A stretch of DNA of 64,000 nucleotides from Pacificispira sp965223125 (lineage in GTDB: Bacteria; Pseudomonadota; Alphaproteobacteria; UBA8366; Aestuariispiraceae): NCBI GenBank assembly GCA_965223125.1, contig OZ244984.1:930001-994000 (forward strand), given 5' to 3'. Each line of letters starts with the position of its first letter. Position 1 is the first letter of the stretch. Position numbers and translations under genes: made by a program. This document shows positions 62,603 to 64,000 of the stretch, piece by piece. The notes under the pieces are model-generated. The model did not search any database. It had not been told where the DNA came from and was given only the letters and a program-made list of their open reading frames with translations.

Positions 62603-64000
62603 TTACCGTTCACCAAGAACCCCGGAGATATAGACCTCCGGGGTATAAAGCTGGTCGGCGGTCGCAGACAGGAAGCCGTTGACCGGCCCAGCAAAAACGC
62701 TCAGCAGGACAGCCGCCGTCAGCAGAGCCCCCGTCGCGACCAGTGGCAGGCGCGATGCCGCAAATGGCTGCGTCGCTTCTTCCACGGGCGGAGTTCCATC
62801 CGGCTCCACCGTCTTCCAGAAAACCTTGCTCCCCGCCTGCGCAAATCCCAGAACCGCGACCAGTGTCGTCACCAGGATGGCAGCCCAGATCAGCCAGACA
62901 TGGTCACTGACGCGCACCGCGTCGAGGATCAGCAGCTTGCCGACAAATCCGGAAAGCGGCGGCATCCCGGCACTGGCGATGGCGGCGGCGAAGAACAGGG
63001 CCGCGATCAGTCCATGCTGCGCCAGAACGGGGCCAGACACCAGTGCATCGCCATTCGCACCGCGCCGTTCACGCACCAGATCAACCACCAGAAACAGCAT
63101 CGCGCCCGCGATTGTCGAATGGATCATGTAATACAGGGCGGCCACCGTCGTTTCCGGTGTGAAGATGGAGATTGCGATCAAAAGGGTTCCCATCGATCCG
63201 ATGGCGGAAAAGGCGGCCAGCCGCCCCAACCGATCTGCGCCCAGTACGCCGATCATGCCGACGACCAATGTCACCAGCGCCGCACCCAGGAACCACGGCC
63301 CCACCAGATTCGCTGTAGCCGCGACATCCGGCCCGAAAACCAGCGTGTACATCCGCAGGATCGCATAGGCGCCGACCTTGGTCATGATCGCGAACAGGGC
63401 GGCGACGGGGGCCGGGGCCTCGGCATAGGTCTCCGGCAGCCAGAAATGCAGTGGCAGCAGCGCCGCCTTGATCGCGAAGACCAGCAGCAGCAGCATCGCG
63501 CCGACCCGCAGCAGAGCGGTGTCATCCGCCGGAAGCTGCGCCACCCGAACCGCGAGATCGGCCATGTTCAGCGTCCCGGTGACGGCATAGAGTGTGCCCA
63601 GCGCAAACAGGAAAAGGGTCGAGCCGAGCAGGTTGTAGAGCACATATTGCAGACCGGCACGAAACCGCCGCCGACCGCCGGCATGGATCATCAACCCATA
63701 GGACGCGATCAGCAGCACCTCAAAGAAGACAAACAGGTTGAAGGCATCCCCGGTCAGGAACGCCCCGAAAATCCCCATCAACTGGAACTGGAGCAGGGCA
63801 TGGAAATGCTGGCCGCGTGTATCCCAGTCAGAGCCGATGGCATAGAGCACGACGATCAATGCCAGCACCGCCGTGATCAGCACCATCAGCGCGGAAAGCC
63901 GGTCTAGTACCAGTACGATCCCGAAGGGTGCGGGCCAGTTGCCCAGCTCGTAGACGCCGATGCTGCCGGATGCCGACTCCACCGCGAGGCCGATGGCGAT
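62603..64000 (-). CDS. mnhD: Multisubunit Na+/H+ antiporter subunit D (partial)
   Basis: The 5' end lies beyond the window. At least 464 residues are visible, with many helices and the NuoN/MrpD proton-channel domain: LLIASYGLMIHAGG, the lysine-bearing FAIKAALLPLHFWLPETYAEAPAPVAALFAIMTKVG segment and MPPLSGFVGKLLIL. It belongs to the Mrp complex that expels sodium at the cost of the proton gradient. Subunits A-C are expected just upstream, outside the window. Confidence 0.93.
   Translation of the reverse strand: MAIGLAVESASGSIGVYELGNWPAPFGIVLVLDRLSALMVLITAVLALIVVLYAIGSDWDTRGQHFHALLQFQLMGIFGAFLTGDAFNLFVFFEVLLIASYGLMIHAGGRRRFRAGLQYVLYNLLGSTLFLFALGTLYAVTGTLNMADLAVRVAQLPADDTALLRVGAMLLLLVFAIKAALLPLHFWLPETYAEAPAPVAALFAIMTKVGAYAILRMYTLVFGPDVAATANLVGPWFLGAALVTLVVGMIGVLGADRLGRLAAFSAIGSMGTLLIAISIFTPETTVAALYYMIHSTIAGAMLFLVVDLVRERRGANGDALVSGPVLAQHGLIAALFFAAAIASAGMPPLSGFVGKLLILDAVRVSDHVWLIWAAILVTTLVAVLGFAQAGSKVFWKTVEPDGTPPVEEATQPFAASRLPLVATGALLTAAVLLSVFAGPVNGFLSATADQLYTPEVYISGVLGER

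Noticed and set aside
62513..63907. Open frame of 464 codons antisense to mnhD
   Set aside because: It is Gln/Asp/Arg-rich with no family features, and mnhD in the other strand has clear membrane helices and motifs.

Overview
The window looks like chromosomal DNA of a GC-rich (roughly 60%) alphaproteobacterium, most likely an aerobic marine or soil heterotroph of the Rhodospirillales type. The evidence is the gene content: a GlpSTPQV glycerol ABC transporter with its DUF2160 partner, etfBA behind a HIG1-type protein and a PduO-type adenosyltransferase, hemC-hemD-Mic60-hemY, and an Mrp antiporter. Genus cannot be assigned from the sequence alone. Most of the window is densely packed metabolic operons. 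Only 46.7-48.6 kb shows clear mobile DNA.

Layout. 0-5.5 kb: IclR and XRE-cupin regulators, then kbl-tdh (threonine to glycine) and an MttB-family methyltransferase. 5.5-16.5 kb: a GNAT enzyme and a complete glycerol regulon, with the minus-strand transporter operon glpV-S-T-P-Q-DUF2160 divergent from plus-strand glpR-D-K. 16.5-25.8 kb: an apparent polyamine-amide uptake and hydrolysis locus. It holds an N-carbamoylputrescine amidase-like nitrilase, an acetylpolyamine amidohydrolase, a LuxR-type regulator, PotABCD-like transport, a NylB-like serine hydrolase and a second nitrilase-superfamily protein. 25.8-29.6 kb: HIG1-type protein, cobalamin adenosyltransferase, two uncharacterised proteins and etfBA. 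29.6-38.5 kb: an HI0933-type flavoprotein, a peptide/opine-type ABC operon with fused twin ATPases, and an aminotransferase. 38.7-40.4 kb: speE and speD. 40.6-46.5 kb: gpsA divergent from hemC, a fused hemD-Mic60 gene, and hemY. 46.6-48.6 kb: tRNA-Thr(CGT), a frameshifted IS630-family element with clear ends, and a 5'-truncated IS110-family transposase. 48.6-51.3 kb: GST/HxlR pair and an ArsR-SRPBCC-SRPBCC module. 51.4-61.4 kb: histidine utilisation (hutC-hutF divergent from hutI-hutH-hutU) followed by an FcbT-type TRAP transporter. 61.4-64.0 kb: mnhG-F-E-D, with D running off the window.

How the genes work together. Several modules feed central metabolism: threonine to glycine, glycerol to dihydroxyacetone phosphate, polyamine amides to free polyamines, and histidine to formylglutamate. 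EtfBA and GlpD deliver electrons to the respiratory chain. Most operons sit beside their own regulator. I could read several candidate operators directly: a CGAAA direct-repeat array at glpV/glpR, a 9-bp inverted repeat over the kbl promoter, a shared AAATATCCC motif at the LuxR and potA upstream regions, a HutC-like site between hutF and hutI, and two palindromes over a leaderless-looking arsR promoter.

The most unusual item is the single 822-codon reading frame joining uroporphyrinogen-III synthase to the bacterial Mic60/mitofilin homologue. The polyamine-amide locus is the best candidate for an undescribed catabolic system.
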